Source: Ligaoa zhengdingensis
GTDB taxonomy: Bacteria > Bacillota > Clostridia > Oscillospirales > Ruminococcaceae
Length of the DNA stretch: 64,000 bases
NCBI RefSeq assembly: GCF_014384885.1
Contig: NZ_JACRST010000002.1
Location: 1-64,000, forward strand
Direction: 5' to 3'
Shown: one piece after another, positions 36,810-45,973 of the stretch
Numbering within the stretch: the stretch's first letter is position 1
How the letters are laid out: each line of letters begins with the position of its first letter
Made by a program: the position numbers and the translations under genes
The notes under the pieces: generated by a model
What the model saw: only the letters and a program-made list of their open reading frames with translations
Told to the model about the DNA's origin: nothing
Database searches by the model: none

Positions 36810-38319
36810 CTTGTTCCTCTTCCCTCTTGGCTTTCACTTTTTTCACGATGATGGTCGCAGTCAGGCCCGCCACCATCAGTCCGCCGACCACCGCCATGAC
36901 AATGGTGGCCGCTGAAGTCTGGTTATTTTCCTCCGGCATGGGCATGGGCATATTGGCCATACCGTCGTCCGGGTACATGCCGCCCATATCCATCACCGTG
37001 GCGGAAAAGGGCCGCTCGATCTCCTTCTCGTCCCCTTTGGCGTCCTCATAGATAATCACGACCTTGCCGCTAATCGAACCGGAATCATTTGCGGTGAACG
37101 AAAAATCGATCGTTCCGCTTTCACCCGGCGCGATGTTGCCGATCGTCTGGCTGTCGCTGATGCCCGGCACATCCGATTCCAGACGCGCGGCTAGGTTGGA
37201 TATGGTCGTTTTGCCTTTGTTGACATATTCGACGCTGAGATAGGTGCTGTCGCCCGGCCAAAGCTGGCTGGGGACGCTCAGCTCGCCGATGCTGAAGCGG
37301 TCGAGCTGAACCACCGGGATGGCGAGCTCCTCTGTGCGCTCGCCGGTCTTTCTGGTCTTATCCAGTATGTACTCATAAGTGAATTTGACCGTCACCTGCT
37401 GCGGTTTGGGTTCGGTGCTGCTGAAGGTGGACATCTGCAGAGTCTTGGTCTGTTTCTCGCCCTTGCCCAGTTTTTCGATGTAGGTGGAGTTGGAGCCGTT
37501 CGCAATTGCGAGATCGGTGGTTGTGGTGATATCCATGATGATGTTCTCAAGCGCGAGGGTGTCGCTGGTGTTCTGGAAGGTGATGGTCAGCGGGAACTCG
37601 CTGCCCGCCATGACCTCCTGACCGCCGTAGTTGTAACCGGTGACGATGATGTTGGGGGTCGCAATCAGGTAGCTGTCCTCGTCGTCCTCGCTGCCATCAG
37701 TCACAATGGCTTCTGCAATTTTAGTGACGACCGTACCGCTGCTCTCATGGTAAGTGCGATCGGTGGAAGAGGATTCATCCGAAGAAGAGTTGCTCTCTTT
37801 ATAGTAAGTATAGCCTACGTCGAAACTCATGGTGCGGCCTTTTCCGTTAAATTTAACATACGCTTCCACTTCGAGCTCGAGGTATCCACTTGAAGAACCC
37901 CGCACGCGGGTAACGGAACTTTCAAAGTTCCCATCCGTATCAATGACCGTATCAAAATATCCGCCATTTGATGCGACAAACCCGCCAGTAAATCCATCTA
38001 CTTCGTCATCGTTGACGCTTCGATCCAAAACGGTAAATTCCACACGATAACGATAACCTTCTTTCACCTTCTTGGTCGGTTCGTCATCGATATCATTTCC
38101 ATCGCTGTCCACGCGGTAAAACTGCGGCTTGGTAATCAGGCGGAGAGAGCCAGTTGAAGTCGGCAACTCTCCGTCATCGTCCGAGGAAGACGAGCTGCTG
38201 CTGTCATCGTCATTTGCGGCAAAAGCGATTTGGGTGAACAACATCCCAAAGGTGGTGAGCAGCATCAGCGCTGCCAGAAAAATACAGATCACTTTGGTAA
38301 ACTTGCTTCTAACTTTCAT
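36796..38319 (-). CDS. Membrane-anchored CARDB-like extracellular protein
   Basis: 507-aa protein with a signal peptide (about 1-34), an acidic/serine linker (runs of S and D near 36-50), beta-rich domains and one C-terminal TM (about 470-495: TIVMAVVGGLMVAGLTATIIV) followed by a basic/acidic cytoplasmic tail. The region 215-455 resembles CARDB/COG1361 repeats (NIIVTGYNYGGQEVMAGSEFPLTITFQNTS; VEYVNKGKTTISNLAARLES), common in S-layer-associated Gram-positive proteins. It lies between the ATPase (4-nt overlap) and permease (14-nt overlap) genes and is likely the extracellular partner of that ABC system. Ligand unknown. Confidence 0.75.
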   Translation of the reverse strand: MKVRSKFTKVICIFLAALMLLTTFGMLFTQIAFAANDDDSSSSSSSDDDGELPTSTGSLRLITKPQFYRVDSDGNDIDDEPTKKVKEGYRYRVEFTVLDRSVNDDEVDGFTGGFVASNGGYFDTVIDTDGNFESSVTRVRGSSSGYLELEVEAYVKFNGKGRTMSFDVGYTYYKESNSSSDESSSTDRTYHESSGTVVTKIAEAIVTDGSEDDEDSYLIATPNIIVTGYNYGGQEVMAGSEFPLTITFQNTSDTLALENIIMDITTTTDLAIANGSNSTYIEKLGKGEKQTKTLQMSTFSSTEPKPQQVTVKFTYEYILDKTRKTGERTEELAIPVVQLDRFSIGELSVPSQLWPGDSTYLSVEYVNKGKTTISNLAARLESDVPGISDSQTIGNIAPGESGTIDFSFTANDSGSISGKVVIIYEDAKGDEKEIERPFSATVMDMGGMYPDDGMANMPMPMPEENNQTSAATIVMAVVGGLMVAGLTATIIVKKVKAKREEEQDEDI

Positions 38320-39197
38320 GGTTCTACTTTTCCTCCTGTGCTGCCCGCGGGGAGTTCCCCGCCCTCCGGCTCTAATCTAAGCTCTTCCTCTACATCCGGG
38401 TCGTCTTCTTCCAAAATCAAAGGCTCCTCCGGCGGGGATTCTTCCGTGTGGTGCACCGTCTCCTGGTTGGAGAACTGCCCCTCCAGCACCAGATGGTCCA
38501 TCCCCGGCCCCCTGCTGATGTCCGACACGATCTTGCCGTCAATCAAATGGATGACGCGGTCCGCATACTCCGCGATCTCCGGGTCGTGCGTTACAATCAC
38601 CAGGGTTTGGTCGTTTTCCCGCGCCATCTGTACCATCAACTGCATCACCTCGATGGTCGTCTTGGTGTCAAGGTTCCCGGTCGGCTCGTCCGCGAACACA
38701 ATGCGCGGTTTGCTGACAAAGGCGCGGGCAATGCCCACACGCTGCTGCTGTCCGCCTGACATCTGCGTGGGTTTGTGGTCACAGCGGTTGCCCAGGCCCA
38801 CACTTTTGAGCATCTGGCGGGCGGCCTTGTTGCGCACCCCCTTGCCCACCCCTTTGAACATCAGCGGCATACTGACATTCTCCAGCGCTGTCAAAGAGCT
38901 CATCAGATTGTAGGACTGGAACACAAAGCCCACATACTTCTGCCGGAATTTTGCAAGGCTCGCCTCATCCATGCGGGCGATATCGCGCTTGCCGATGAGC
39001 ACCTGCCCGCGCGTGGGGCGCTCCAGCCCCGCCAACATGTTGAGCAGCGTCGACTTACCAGAACCCGAGGTGCCGAGGATACAGCACACCTCTCCGGTAT
39101 AGATGGTCACGTTGATGTCGTCCAGCGCGATCACCTTTTCACTGCCGAGCTTGTAAACCTTGCGAAGATCTTTCACCGTAATCATCGCTTTTTTCAA
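38316..39197 (-). CDS. ABC transporter ATPase, MacB/LolD type
   Basis: 293-aa nucleotide-binding protein. Walker A GTSGSGKSTLLNMLAG at about residues 39-54, Q-loop VFQSYNL, signature LSGGQ as MSGGQQQRVGIARAF, Walker B IVFADEPTGNLD, H-loop VTHDPEIAEYADR. After the normal ~225-aa domain comes a ~65-residue acidic tail (EESPPEEPLILEEDDPDVEEEL) that is not part of the fold; it may contact the partners' basic tails (inference). First gene of the three-gene ABC operon. It is the only MacB-type ATPase in the window and may also power the MacA/permease pair at 41-44 kb. Confidence 0.93.
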   Translation of the reverse strand: MKKAMITVKDLRKVYKLGSEKVIALDDINVTIYTGEVCCILGTSGSGKSTLLNMLAGLERPTRGQVLIGKRDIARMDEASLAKFRQKYVGFVFQSYNLMSSLTALENVSMPLMFKGVGKGVRNKAARQMLKSVGLGNRCDHKPTQMSGGQQQRVGIARAFVSKPRIVFADEPTGNLDTKTTIEVMQLMVQMARENDQTLVIVTHDPEIAEYADRVIHLIDGKIVSDISRGPGMDHLVLEGQFSNQETVHHTEESPPEEPLILEEDDPDVEEELRLEPEGGELPAGSTGGKVEP

Positions 39198-39430
39198 TGG
39201 CTATCCCTCTCTAGTCTCCACGTTCATCCCATCCGGTCCGCAGCGCTGCCGCGAAGCGGACCGTTTCATTTGAATTAGTATGTTTTTTTGCACGGATTGT
39301 TGCACCCATTTCGAGAAAAGTTACACCGCCTTCTCCCCACAACTATTTTCCATCTTATCATATTAAGGGGACAAGTGCAACAAATCGCACAGGCGGAAAC
39401 GACTTTTTTCGCACTCTAATTGTAAATTTT
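39198..39430. other. Intergenic stretch upstream of the ABC operon
   Basis: Contains a hairpin (GGTCCGC / GCGGACC, about 39231-39263) in what would be the operon's leader, and weak minus-strand promoter-like hexamers (TTGCAC, 17 bp, TAAGAT near 39350-39380). Nothing else seen. Confidence 0.4.
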
Positions 39431-39477
39431 TTATAAAAAAAACGGCGGAAGCCAGGATACTTTCCCGGTTTCCGCCG
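39431..39477 (-). terminator. Terminator of putP
   Basis: CGGCGGAAGCC / GGTTTCCGCCG stem followed on the minus strand by TTTTTTTTATAAAAAA. Confidence 0.85.
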
Positions 39478-39507
39478 CATCTTTCAGAATATCGTTCCCG
39501 TTGACAA

Positions 39508-40998
39508 TCAGGCCAGCTCTGTCTTTTTGACCGCCTCGAACTGGCTTACAACCTCCTCGGAGGGCGCCTTGGTCAGCAGGGACACCACAATCACCAGCGC
39601 CAGCGCGATGGCAAAGCCGGGCACCAGCGAATACAGGCCGGTGGCCGCTTCCAACTTGAGGCTTTCCCAAATCAGGACGGTTACGCCGCCGGAAACCATA
39701 CCGGCCACCGCGCCCGTGAGGGTCATGCGCTTCCAGAAGAGCGAGAGCAGGATGACCGGACCGAACGCAGCGCCGAAGCCAGCCCACGCGTAGGAAACCA
39801 GGCCCATGACCGAATTGTTGGGGTCAAGCGCGATGATATAGGCCACAACAGCAATGGCAATGACCGCGCCGCGGCTGACCCACATGAGCTCTTTATCGGA
39901 CGCATTTTTGCGGAACAGCGCCTTGTAAAAATCGTTGGAGACCGCCGACGCAGTGACCAGAAGCTGCGAATCCGCCGTACTCATCACAGCCGCCATAATC
40001 GCGGAGAGCAGCACACCCGCGATAAATCCGGGGGTGAGGCGGGTCACCAAGTCCATAAAGACCACCTCGGCCGCCTTGCTGCTTTCATACGCCACACCGA
40101 TCGAAGACAGATACGCATGACCGAACACGCCCACCGCAACCGCTGCGGTCAGGGAAATTGCCACCCAAACCATGGCGATAATGCGGGATTTTTTGATGAG
40201 GTCGCTCGATTTGATCGCCATAAAGCGGGTGAGAATGTGGGGCATGCCGAAATAGCCGAGGCCCCACGCAAGGCTGGAAATAATCGTGGTCATCGGCACA
40301 CTGCCTTCCGGACCGCGCACCATGCTGAGGAAGCCCTGGCCGCCCAGGTCCTCCAGCAGCGCCACCGAAAAACCGGGGGTCTGCACCATGGCGACAATCG
40401 GCACTACAACAATGGCGACGAACATCATCATGCCCTGGATGAAGTCGGTCCAGCACACCGCGAAGAAACCGCCCAGGAAGGTGTACGCGATGATGATGAC
40501 CGCGCCCACTGTGAGCGCCATCGTGTAGTCCCATCCGAACAGGTGCTCGAACAGCGTCGCGCCCGCATTAAACGCCGAGGCGGTATAGATCAGGAAAAAC
40601 ACAAAGATGATGACGGCGCAGATGCTGCGCACCACCGTCGATTTGCTCTGAAAGCGGTTCTGCAAATATTCCGGGATGGTGATCGAATCGCCGGACACCT
40701 CTGTATACCGGCGCAGACGGGATGCAACGATTTTCCAGTTGAGATAAGTGCCCACACCGAGGCCGATCGCAATCCAGCCGGCGCTGATGCCGGACATGTA
40801 GGCCGCCGCCGGGAGACCCATCAGCAGCCAGCCGCTCATGTCGCTGGCCTGCGCGGAAAGGGCGGTCACCCAGCTGCCGAGCTGCCTGCCGCCCAGGAAA
40901 TAATCGGAAATGTTTTTAGACTTTGAAAAGAAGTACACGCCGATGCCGAGCATCAGAGCCATGTACAAGACAAATGCCGCAATTGTTCCTATGTTCAT
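39508..40998 (-). CDS. putP: Sodium/proline symporter
   Basis: 496-aa member of the sodium:solute symporter family with about 13 TMs. It follows PutP closely: SDYFLGGRQLGSWVTALSAQASDMSGWLLMGLPAAAY near the N-terminus (Na+ site residues), GWIAIGLGVGTYLNW, GFFAVCWTDFIQGMMMF, and the C-terminal AVMSTADSQLLVTASAVSNDFY with the second sodium-site Ser/Thr region. Imports proline for nutrition or osmoprotection. It has its own promoter and terminator. Gene symbol is by similarity to the PutP subgroup. Confidence 0.92.
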   Translation of the reverse strand: MNIGTIAAFVLYMALMLGIGVYFFSKSKNISDYFLGGRQLGSWVTALSAQASDMSGWLLMGLPAAAYMSGISAGWIAIGLGVGTYLNWKIVASRLRRYTEVSGDSITIPEYLQNRFQSKSTVVRSICAVIIFVFFLIYTASAFNAGATLFEHLFGWDYTMALTVGAVIIIAYTFLGGFFAVCWTDFIQGMMMFVAIVVVPIVAMVQTPGFSVALLEDLGGQGFLSMVRGPEGSVPMTTIISSLAWGLGYFGMPHILTRFMAIKSSDLIKKSRIIAMVWVAISLTAAVAVGVFGHAYLSSIGVAYESSKAAEVVFMDLVTRLTPGFIAGVLLSAIMAAVMSTADSQLLVTASAVSNDFYKALFRKNASDKELMWVSRGAVIAIAVVAYIIALDPNNSVMGLVSYAWAGFGAAFGPVILLSLFWKRMTLTGAVAGMVSGGVTVLIWESLKLEAATGLYSLVPGFAIALALVIVVSLLTKAPSEEVVSQFEAVKKTELA

Positions 40999-41034
40999 AG
41001 CCTATCCTCCAAAAAATTTTATTCATATTTTACT

Positions 41035-41063
41035 ATTATAAAGTAGAATCCTGCCGAATGCAA
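41035..41063 (-). promoter_or_regulatory. Promoter of putP
   Basis: TTGCAT, 17-bp spacer, TATAAT on the minus strand, start near 41028, leader about 30 nt. Confidence 0.7.
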
Positions 41064-41119
41064 GCAGTTGGACACAATTTTGTATTCAGTTTGTTCATTA
41101 TTATTTTACAGGTACGCTA

Positions 41120-41148
41120 TTGGCAGTTTTTCCGGTCTTCGCTATAAT
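41120..41148 (+). promoter_or_regulatory. Promoter of the MacA-like/permease operon
   Basis: TTGGCA, 17-bp spacer, TATAAT. The start near 41155 shows that the in-frame ATG at 41068 cannot be used. Confidence 0.8.
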
Positions 41149-41184
41149 AGGGGATGTTTAGGGCAAAAGAAAGCGGTGCAAATT

Positions 41185-42621
41185 ATGCAAACAACAGCAG
41201 AGCAATCCCTCCCTTCGCCGGGTGTTGCGGCACAAACACAGCCGGCAGAAAAGGCAAAGAAGGTGAAAAAGCAGAAAAAACCGCGCAATAAAAAATTGCG
41301 CAAGCTGATCATTTGGCTGGTGATCATCGGGGCGGTGGTCGGGTACATCGGTTACAGCATGTACAAGGCAGCCACTTACATACCAACAGTGAAGACGGAT
41401 ACCGTCGGTTATCAGGACATCGACAGCTACCTGAGCACCTCGGCCACCATCCGCTCTTCGGACAGCAAAGCCTACTTCGCGCCTCCGCAGAGCAAGGCGG
41501 TGGAGGTCAATTTCAAGGCGGGCGATATGGTGAGTGCAGGCGACGTGATCGCTACCTTTGACCTGACCGAGCTCAACAACGATGTGCGGCTCAAACAACT
41601 GGCATACGAAAATGCGAAGATCAGCTACGAGGACGCCCAGCTGGATTACGACAAGATTCTGCACGCGGACGACGAGCGCGACGAGGAGATCGAATCGCTC
41701 AATGAAGAAATCCACAGGTACAACGAAAAAATCAAGAAAATCAAAAAGGAATACGGCGCGCCGCCAGCTGCGGGCGAGGAAGGTTATGAGGAGTATACCC
41801 GTTACCTTTCCAAATTGATGTCCGCAGAATCTGAGCGCGATGCCCTAGAGGATCAAAAGACCAAGGAAGAGGACATCACCAAGGCCAAAAATGCGATGGA
41901 AACCGCGAAAAACGCGGTGGATTCCGCGCAGATCGATCTCGCTACCATGCAGCAGTACCAGAAGGACAACGGGATCGTCGCCGAATTCGACGGCATCATC
42001 ACCGAAATGAACCTGGTGGAGGGCGGGCTCTCCAGCAACTCCAGCACCGCCTGTGTGGTGGAGACCACCGAAAACCTGAAGGCCGAGTTTAACATCAGCA
42101 AATACGATATCGGCACCATCAAGATCGGCCAGAAGGCCACCCTTTCGCTGGGCAACCTCACCTACAGCGGCACAGTGAGTAAAATCGGCGCGGCCGCAGT
42201 CAAAGGGGTCAACTCCAGCGGCAACGCCACCGCAGCGCAGGTTCCCGCGGAAATCACCATCGACAACCCCGACGCCAATCTGATCGTCGGTCTGGAATTC
42301 GATGTGGATATCCTGACCTTCTCCGCGCAGAGCGTCCTTTCCCTGCCGGTGGAGGCCCTGCTCAGCGACCGTGAGGGCGATTTCTGTTACCGCCTGATCG
42401 CAACGGAGACCCCCGGCGTCTTCCAGTATGAAAAGGTCTATGTGAAAGCCGGGAACTCCTCCGACACTTACGTCGAAGTCCTGGAGGGTGTCGACGAAGG
42501 GGATCAGGTGGTGCTCAATCCGCCTACCACCATCGAAATGCTGCCCCTCGTGATGGTTGCGCCCGAATCGGCGGCCGGCGAAGGAGCCGCCTCCACCGAT
42601 GAGGCCGCAGCCGCAGCGTAA
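41185..42621 (+). CDS. MacA/HlyD-type periplasmic adaptor-like protein
   Basis: 478-aa membrane fusion protein. The start at 41185 is the first reasonable ATG after the promoter, although its SD is weak. A lysine-rich cytoplasmic N-terminus (KAKKVKKQKKPRNKK) precedes one TM (about 47-65). Then come a lipoyl half-domain (APPQSKAVEVNFKAGDMVSAGDVIATFD), a long coiled-coil hairpin (about 145-265), the second lipoyl half (GIVAEFDGIITEMNLVEGG) and beta-barrel/MP domains. Gram-positive relatives work with MacB-type permeases in antibiotic or peptide efflux or in export of surface factors. The C-terminus is Ala/Glu-rich. It precedes the permease by 12 bp. Confidence 0.87.
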   Translation: MQTTAEQSLPSPGVAAQTQPAEKAKKVKKQKKPRNKKLRKLIIWLVIIGAVVGYIGYSMYKAATYIPTVKTDTVGYQDIDSYLSTSATIRSSDSKAYFAPPQSKAVEVNFKAGDMVSAGDVIATFDLTELNNDVRLKQLAYENAKISYEDAQLDYDKILHADDERDEEIESLNEEIHRYNEKIKKIKKEYGAPPAAGEEGYEEYTRYLSKLMSAESERDALEDQKTKEEDITKAKNAMETAKNAVDSAQIDLATMQQYQKDNGIVAEFDGIITEMNLVEGGLSSNSSTACVVETTENLKAEFNISKYDIGTIKIGQKATLSLGNLTYSGTVSKIGAAAVKGVNSSGNATAAQVPAEITIDNPDANLIVGLEFDVDILTFSAQSVLSLPVEALLSDREGDFCYRLIATETPGVFQYEKVYVKAGNSSDTYVEVLEGVDEGDQVVLNPPTTIEMLPLVMVAPESAAGEGAASTDEAAAAA

Positions 42622-42633
42622 GGGGTGGTCGAT

Positions 42634-43854
42634 ATGAATTTTTTCGATAACCTCAAGATGGCGCTGTTCAGCATTAAGAGCAACCGGATGCGCTCGTTTC
42701 TCACCATGTTGGGTATCATCATCGGCATCAGCTCGGTCATCACCATCCTGGGTGTGGGCGGCGGCGCGCGCGCCTACATGATGGGGTCGATCGAGCAGGT
42801 GGGCGCTTCCACGGTGCAGGTCACTGTAAACGACAAGGAGGCCACCGATTCCGATTACATCACCTTCGACGACATCGAGGCGCTGCGCGGCAAGGTGGAG
42901 CATCTCAAATACATCTCCCCCCAGATCGGCGTTTGGGGCAGCACCACCTTCAAGAAAAAAACCAACGATGCGATCATCTATGGGTGCAGCGACAGCTTCA
43001 ACTACTTCATGGGTACCGATATGGTTTCCGGCCGCTTCTTCACCGAGGAGGACTACCTTGCGGCCCGCAATGTGGCGGTCATCGACGAGATCGCCGCCAT
43101 GCAGTTTTTTGGCAATACCAATGTGTCCGGCATGACGCTGGAGCTCGAGGTTTGGGGCGAACGGATGAAGATTAAAATCGTCGGCGTGGCCAAATCGCAG
43201 CAGGGCAATTTTTATTATGAAGGTATGCCGTTTTACTTCTATATGCCGATCACAACCCTGTTCAACAACACCGGCACGGACCCCACGCTCAGCTCGATCT
43301 ACCTGATGGCGGATGATCCGGCCTTTGCCACCACCATGGGCAACAGCGCGCGCAACGTGCTGGAATCCCGCCACGGCAACCGCGGCCGCGACGTCTACCG
43401 TCCGGAAAGCCTGATGGGCGAGGTGGATCAGATGAACAGCATGCTGGACATCATCACCACCTTCATCAGCGCGGTGGCAGCGATCTCCCTGCTGGTCGGC
43501 GGCATCGGCGTGATGAACATCATGCTGGTGGCTGTGACCGAACGCACGCGCGAGATCGGCATCCGAAAGTCGCTGGGCGCCAAGACCAAGTCGATTATGG
43601 GGCAGTTTCTCACCGAATCAGCCATCCTGTCGCTGATCGGCGGCCTGATCGGCCTGGTGCTCGGCATCCTGGGCGCCATGGGGGTCTCGAGTCTGGTGAG
43701 CGGCATGGCGGGCGGCACCATCACTCCGTCCATTACGATCAACCACATCCTGCTCGCGTTGGGCTTCTCCTGTTCTGTGGGCATCTTCTTCGGCATCTAT
43801 CCGGCGCGTAAGGCCGCCAAGCTCAACCCGATTGAGGCGTTGCGCCACGAATAA
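42634..43854 (+). CDS. ABC transporter permease, MacB type
   Basis: 406-aa permease from ATG 42634 (AAGGGG SD). TM1 (NRMRSFLTMLGIIIGISSVITILGV), an extracytoplasmic MacB-PCD domain (about 45-270), and three C-terminal TMs with the FtsX signature GGIGVMNIMLVAVTERTREIG and the final ARKAAKLNPIEALRHE. It lacks a fused or adjacent ATPase, unlike Gram-negative MacB. The nearest suitable ATPase is at 38316-39197, in another operon. Export of peptide, lipid or drug is possible; substrate unknown. Confidence 0.9.
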   Translation: MNFFDNLKMALFSIKSNRMRSFLTMLGIIIGISSVITILGVGGGARAYMMGSIEQVGASTVQVTVNDKEATDSDYITFDDIEALRGKVEHLKYISPQIGVWGSTTFKKKTNDAIIYGCSDSFNYFMGTDMVSGRFFTEEDYLAARNVAVIDEIAAMQFFGNTNVSGMTLELEVWGERMKIKIVGVAKSQQGNFYYEGMPFYFYMPITTLFNNTGTDPTLSSIYLMADDPAFATTMGNSARNVLESRHGNRGRDVYRPESLMGEVDQMNSMLDIITTFISAVAAISLLVGGIGVMNIMLVAVTERTREIGIRKSLGAKTKSIMGQFLTESAILSLIGGLIGLVLGILGAMGVSSLVSGMAGGTITPSITINHILLALGFSCSVGIFFGIYPARKAAKLNPIEALRHE

Positions 43855-43856
43855 AG

Positions 43857-43896
43857 TTGACCCATCCCCCCTTTTCGTGTATCCTTGTGGTATCAT
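43857..43896 (+). promoter_or_regulatory. Possible promoter of the GNAT gene
   Basis: Two overlapping options: TTGACC-17-TATCCT (43857-43885), or an extended -10 TGGTATCAT (43888-43896). Neither is strong alone. Confidence 0.35.
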
Positions 43897-43919
43897 AAGT
43901 TGTTTGGAGGACTGTTTGT

Positions 43920-44363
43920 ATGACTATCCGCGATGTGACAGCGGCCGATCACGGCCTTTACCGCGAGCTCTCCCAGGGGTTCTATTCGGGTGAGGCCACG
44001 CTGCATCCCGCAAATTTTGACCACATCGACCGCACGTTTGGGGAGTGCGTGAAGGGTTCCCCCTATGCGCGCGCCGTCATCCTCGAAGAGGAAAGCCGCC
44101 CGGCGGGCTTTGCCCTGTTCAGCTTCACCTGGAGCAACGAGAGCGGCGGTTTTGTCGTCTGGCTGGAGGAACTGTACGTCCTGCCCGCGTTCCGCGGCCG
44201 CAAGCTGGGCTCTGAATTCATGGAATGGATGCTCGACGAGTACAAGGATGCCACACGCATCCGTTTGGAGATCACCGCTGGAAACGACGGCGCCCGGCGG
44301 CTTTATACGCGGTATGGGTTTGAACCGCTCGACTATGAGCAGATGGTGCTCGACCGAAAATAA
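43920..44363 (+). CDS. GNAT-family N-acetyltransferase
   Basis: 147-aa GNAT enzyme (acetyl-CoA-dependent N-acylation; acceptor unknown). The core runs from IRDVTAADHGLYRELS to the end: beta 4 (EELYVLPAFRGRKLG) holds the acetyl-CoA pyrophosphate loop (R/Q-x-x-G-x-G/A variant RGRKLG), then FMEWMLDEY and the C-terminal ITAGNDGARRLYTRYGFEPLDYEQM motif. TTGGAGGA serves as the SD. It stands alone between the permease and a terminator. The wide-open Glu/Trp-rich centre is typical of small-molecule or protein acetyltransferases. Confidence 0.88.
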   Translation: MTIRDVTAADHGLYRELSQGFYSGEATLHPANFDHIDRTFGECVKGSPYARAVILEEESRPAGFALFSFTWSNESGGFVVWLEELYVLPAFRGRKLGSEFMEWMLDEYKDATRIRLEITAGNDGARRLYTRYGFEPLDYEQMVLDRK

Positions 44364-44369
44364 TAACCG

Positions 44370-44402
44370 GCGGCGGGGTGCAGAGCATCCCGCCGCTTTT
44401 TT
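44370..44402 (+). terminator. Terminator of the GNAT gene
   Basis: GCGGCGGGGTG / CATCCCGCCGC stem followed by six Ts. Confidence 0.85.
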
Positions 44403-44412
44403 GCGCTCTCAG

Positions 44413-44441
44413 TTGGAACTTCCCGCTTTCTGTGTTACAAT
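44413..44441 (+). promoter_or_regulatory. Promoter of rlmD
   Basis: TTGGAA, 17-bp spacer, TACAAT; start near 44448. Confidence 0.65.
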
Positions 44442-44475
44442 AAACCTATCTCGGAAAAAGGAAAGGAAGCGGCCG

Positions 44476-45825
44476 ATGTACGCAAAAAATGATCTGGTAG
44501 AGCTCTCCATCATCGATATCACCGACGAGGGAAACGGGGTCGGCAAAATCGACGGGTTCGCCGTCTTTGTCCCCGGAACCGCTGTCGACGACCGCCTGCG
44601 TGTAAAGCTGGTTAAAATCCAAAAAAACTTTGCCTACGGCATTGTGGAGGAGATCCTCTCCCCTTCGCCCGACCGGATCCCGGTGGATTGCCGCGTCTAC
44701 CGCCAGTGCGGGGGGTGCTCGCTGCGGCATATCTCCTATCAGGCGGAGCTGCAGATCAAACAGAATTGGGTGGAGCAGCATTTGAAACGGATCGGCGGGA
44801 TCGACGCGCCAGTTCTGCCGATCATCGGCTCGCCCCGACAGGACGGATACCGCAACAAGGCGCAATATCCCGTGCGAATGGAGGACGGCGAGCTGCGTCT
44901 GGGGATGTTCGGCAAGCGGAGCCACCGGGTGATCCCTTGCACCGACTGCCGCTTGCAGCCGTCGGAATTTGAATCTATTTTAAAAACAATCCGCGATTTT
45001 TGCCTGGAATGGAAGATATCTATTTACAATGAGGAGAAATATTCCGGATTATTGCGCCATGTATATCTCCGCAGCGCCCAGGCCACCGGAGAAATCATGG
45101 TCTGCCTGGTCATCAACGGCGTCAGCCTGCCCCACAGCGGAGAACTGGTGGACCGCCTGCGGACTGTCTGCCCGTCGGTGGCTTCGATTGTCCTCAACCG
45201 GAATCGTGAGAAGACCAACGTCATCCTGGGGCAGCACTGCCAAACTCTGTGGGGCAAGGACACCATCGCCGACATCCTCTGCGGGGTGCGCGTCAACCTC
45301 TCGCCGCTTTCGTTTTATCAGGTCAACCGCGAGGGTGCAGAACAGCTTTACCGCGTCGCTGAGGAGTTTGCCGGTCTCACCGGACGGGAGCTTCTGCTGG
45401 ACCTCTACTGCGGCGCGGGCACCATCGGCCTTTCAATGGCTCATCGCGTCCGTGAACTGATCGGTGTGGAGATCATCCCGCAGGCCGTGGAGAATGCGCG
45501 CCGGAACGCACAGGAGAACGGCATTACAAACGCGCGCTTTCTCTGTGACGACGCCAAGGGCGCGGCCGCTTCCCTCCAGCGGGAGGGGCTCACCCCGGAT
45601 GTGGTGGTACTCGACCCGCCGCGTAAGGGCTGCGTGCCCGAGGTGCTCGAGGCGGTGAGCGGCATGAACCCCGACCGCATTGTGATGGTCTCGTGCAACA
45701 GCGCCACCCTCGCCCGCGACCTGGCCGCGCTGCGAACACTGGGGTACCACACGGTGAAAGCCCAACCTGTGGACATGTTCCCCCGCACCACGCATGTCGA
45801 ATGCGTTGCGCTGATGACAAGGTGA
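44476..45825 (+). CDS. rlmD: 23S rRNA (uracil-5-)-methyltransferase, RlmD/RumA type
   Basis: 449-aa SAM-dependent methyltransferase of the TrmA/RlmD superfamily from ATG 44476 (AAAGGAAG SD). N-terminal TRAM/OB domain (LSIIDITDEGNGVGKIDGFAVFV), then cysteines arranged for a 4Fe-4S cluster (CRVYRQCGGCSL and CTDCRLQ), a central domain, and a Rossmann methyltransferase (LLDLYCGAGTIGLS). The catalytic motifs are DPPRKGC and the nucleophile Cys in MVSCNSATLARDL. Firmicutes often have two or three paralogs (RlmCD), so the exact target base (U747, U1939 or both) is uncertain. Confidence 0.92.
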   Translation: MYAKNDLVELSIIDITDEGNGVGKIDGFAVFVPGTAVDDRLRVKLVKIQKNFAYGIVEEILSPSPDRIPVDCRVYRQCGGCSLRHISYQAELQIKQNWVEQHLKRIGGIDAPVLPIIGSPRQDGYRNKAQYPVRMEDGELRLGMFGKRSHRVIPCTDCRLQPSEFESILKTIRDFCLEWKISIYNEEKYSGLLRHVYLRSAQATGEIMVCLVINGVSLPHSGELVDRLRTVCPSVASIVLNRNREKTNVILGQHCQTLWGKDTIADILCGVRVNLSPLSFYQVNREGAEQLYRVAEEFAGLTGRELLLDLYCGAGTIGLSMAHRVRELIGVEIIPQAVENARRNAQENGITNARFLCDDAKGAAASLQREGLTPDVVVLDPPRKGCVPEVLEAVSGMNPDRIVMVSCNSATLARDLAALRTLGYHTVKAQPVDMFPRTTHVECVALMTR

Positions 45826-45973
45826 AGCGAATAAGCCAAAACCGTACAACACGGGTGTTGAGTGGACGGTAAAGCGGCCAGTATTTAAGCGGGAGTTACA
45901 AAAATAGGCGGGGCTCTCGACCTCCGCTCAAGCAAAAGCGCGCCATGCAGCTCAAAACGAAAGGGGAAACAGA

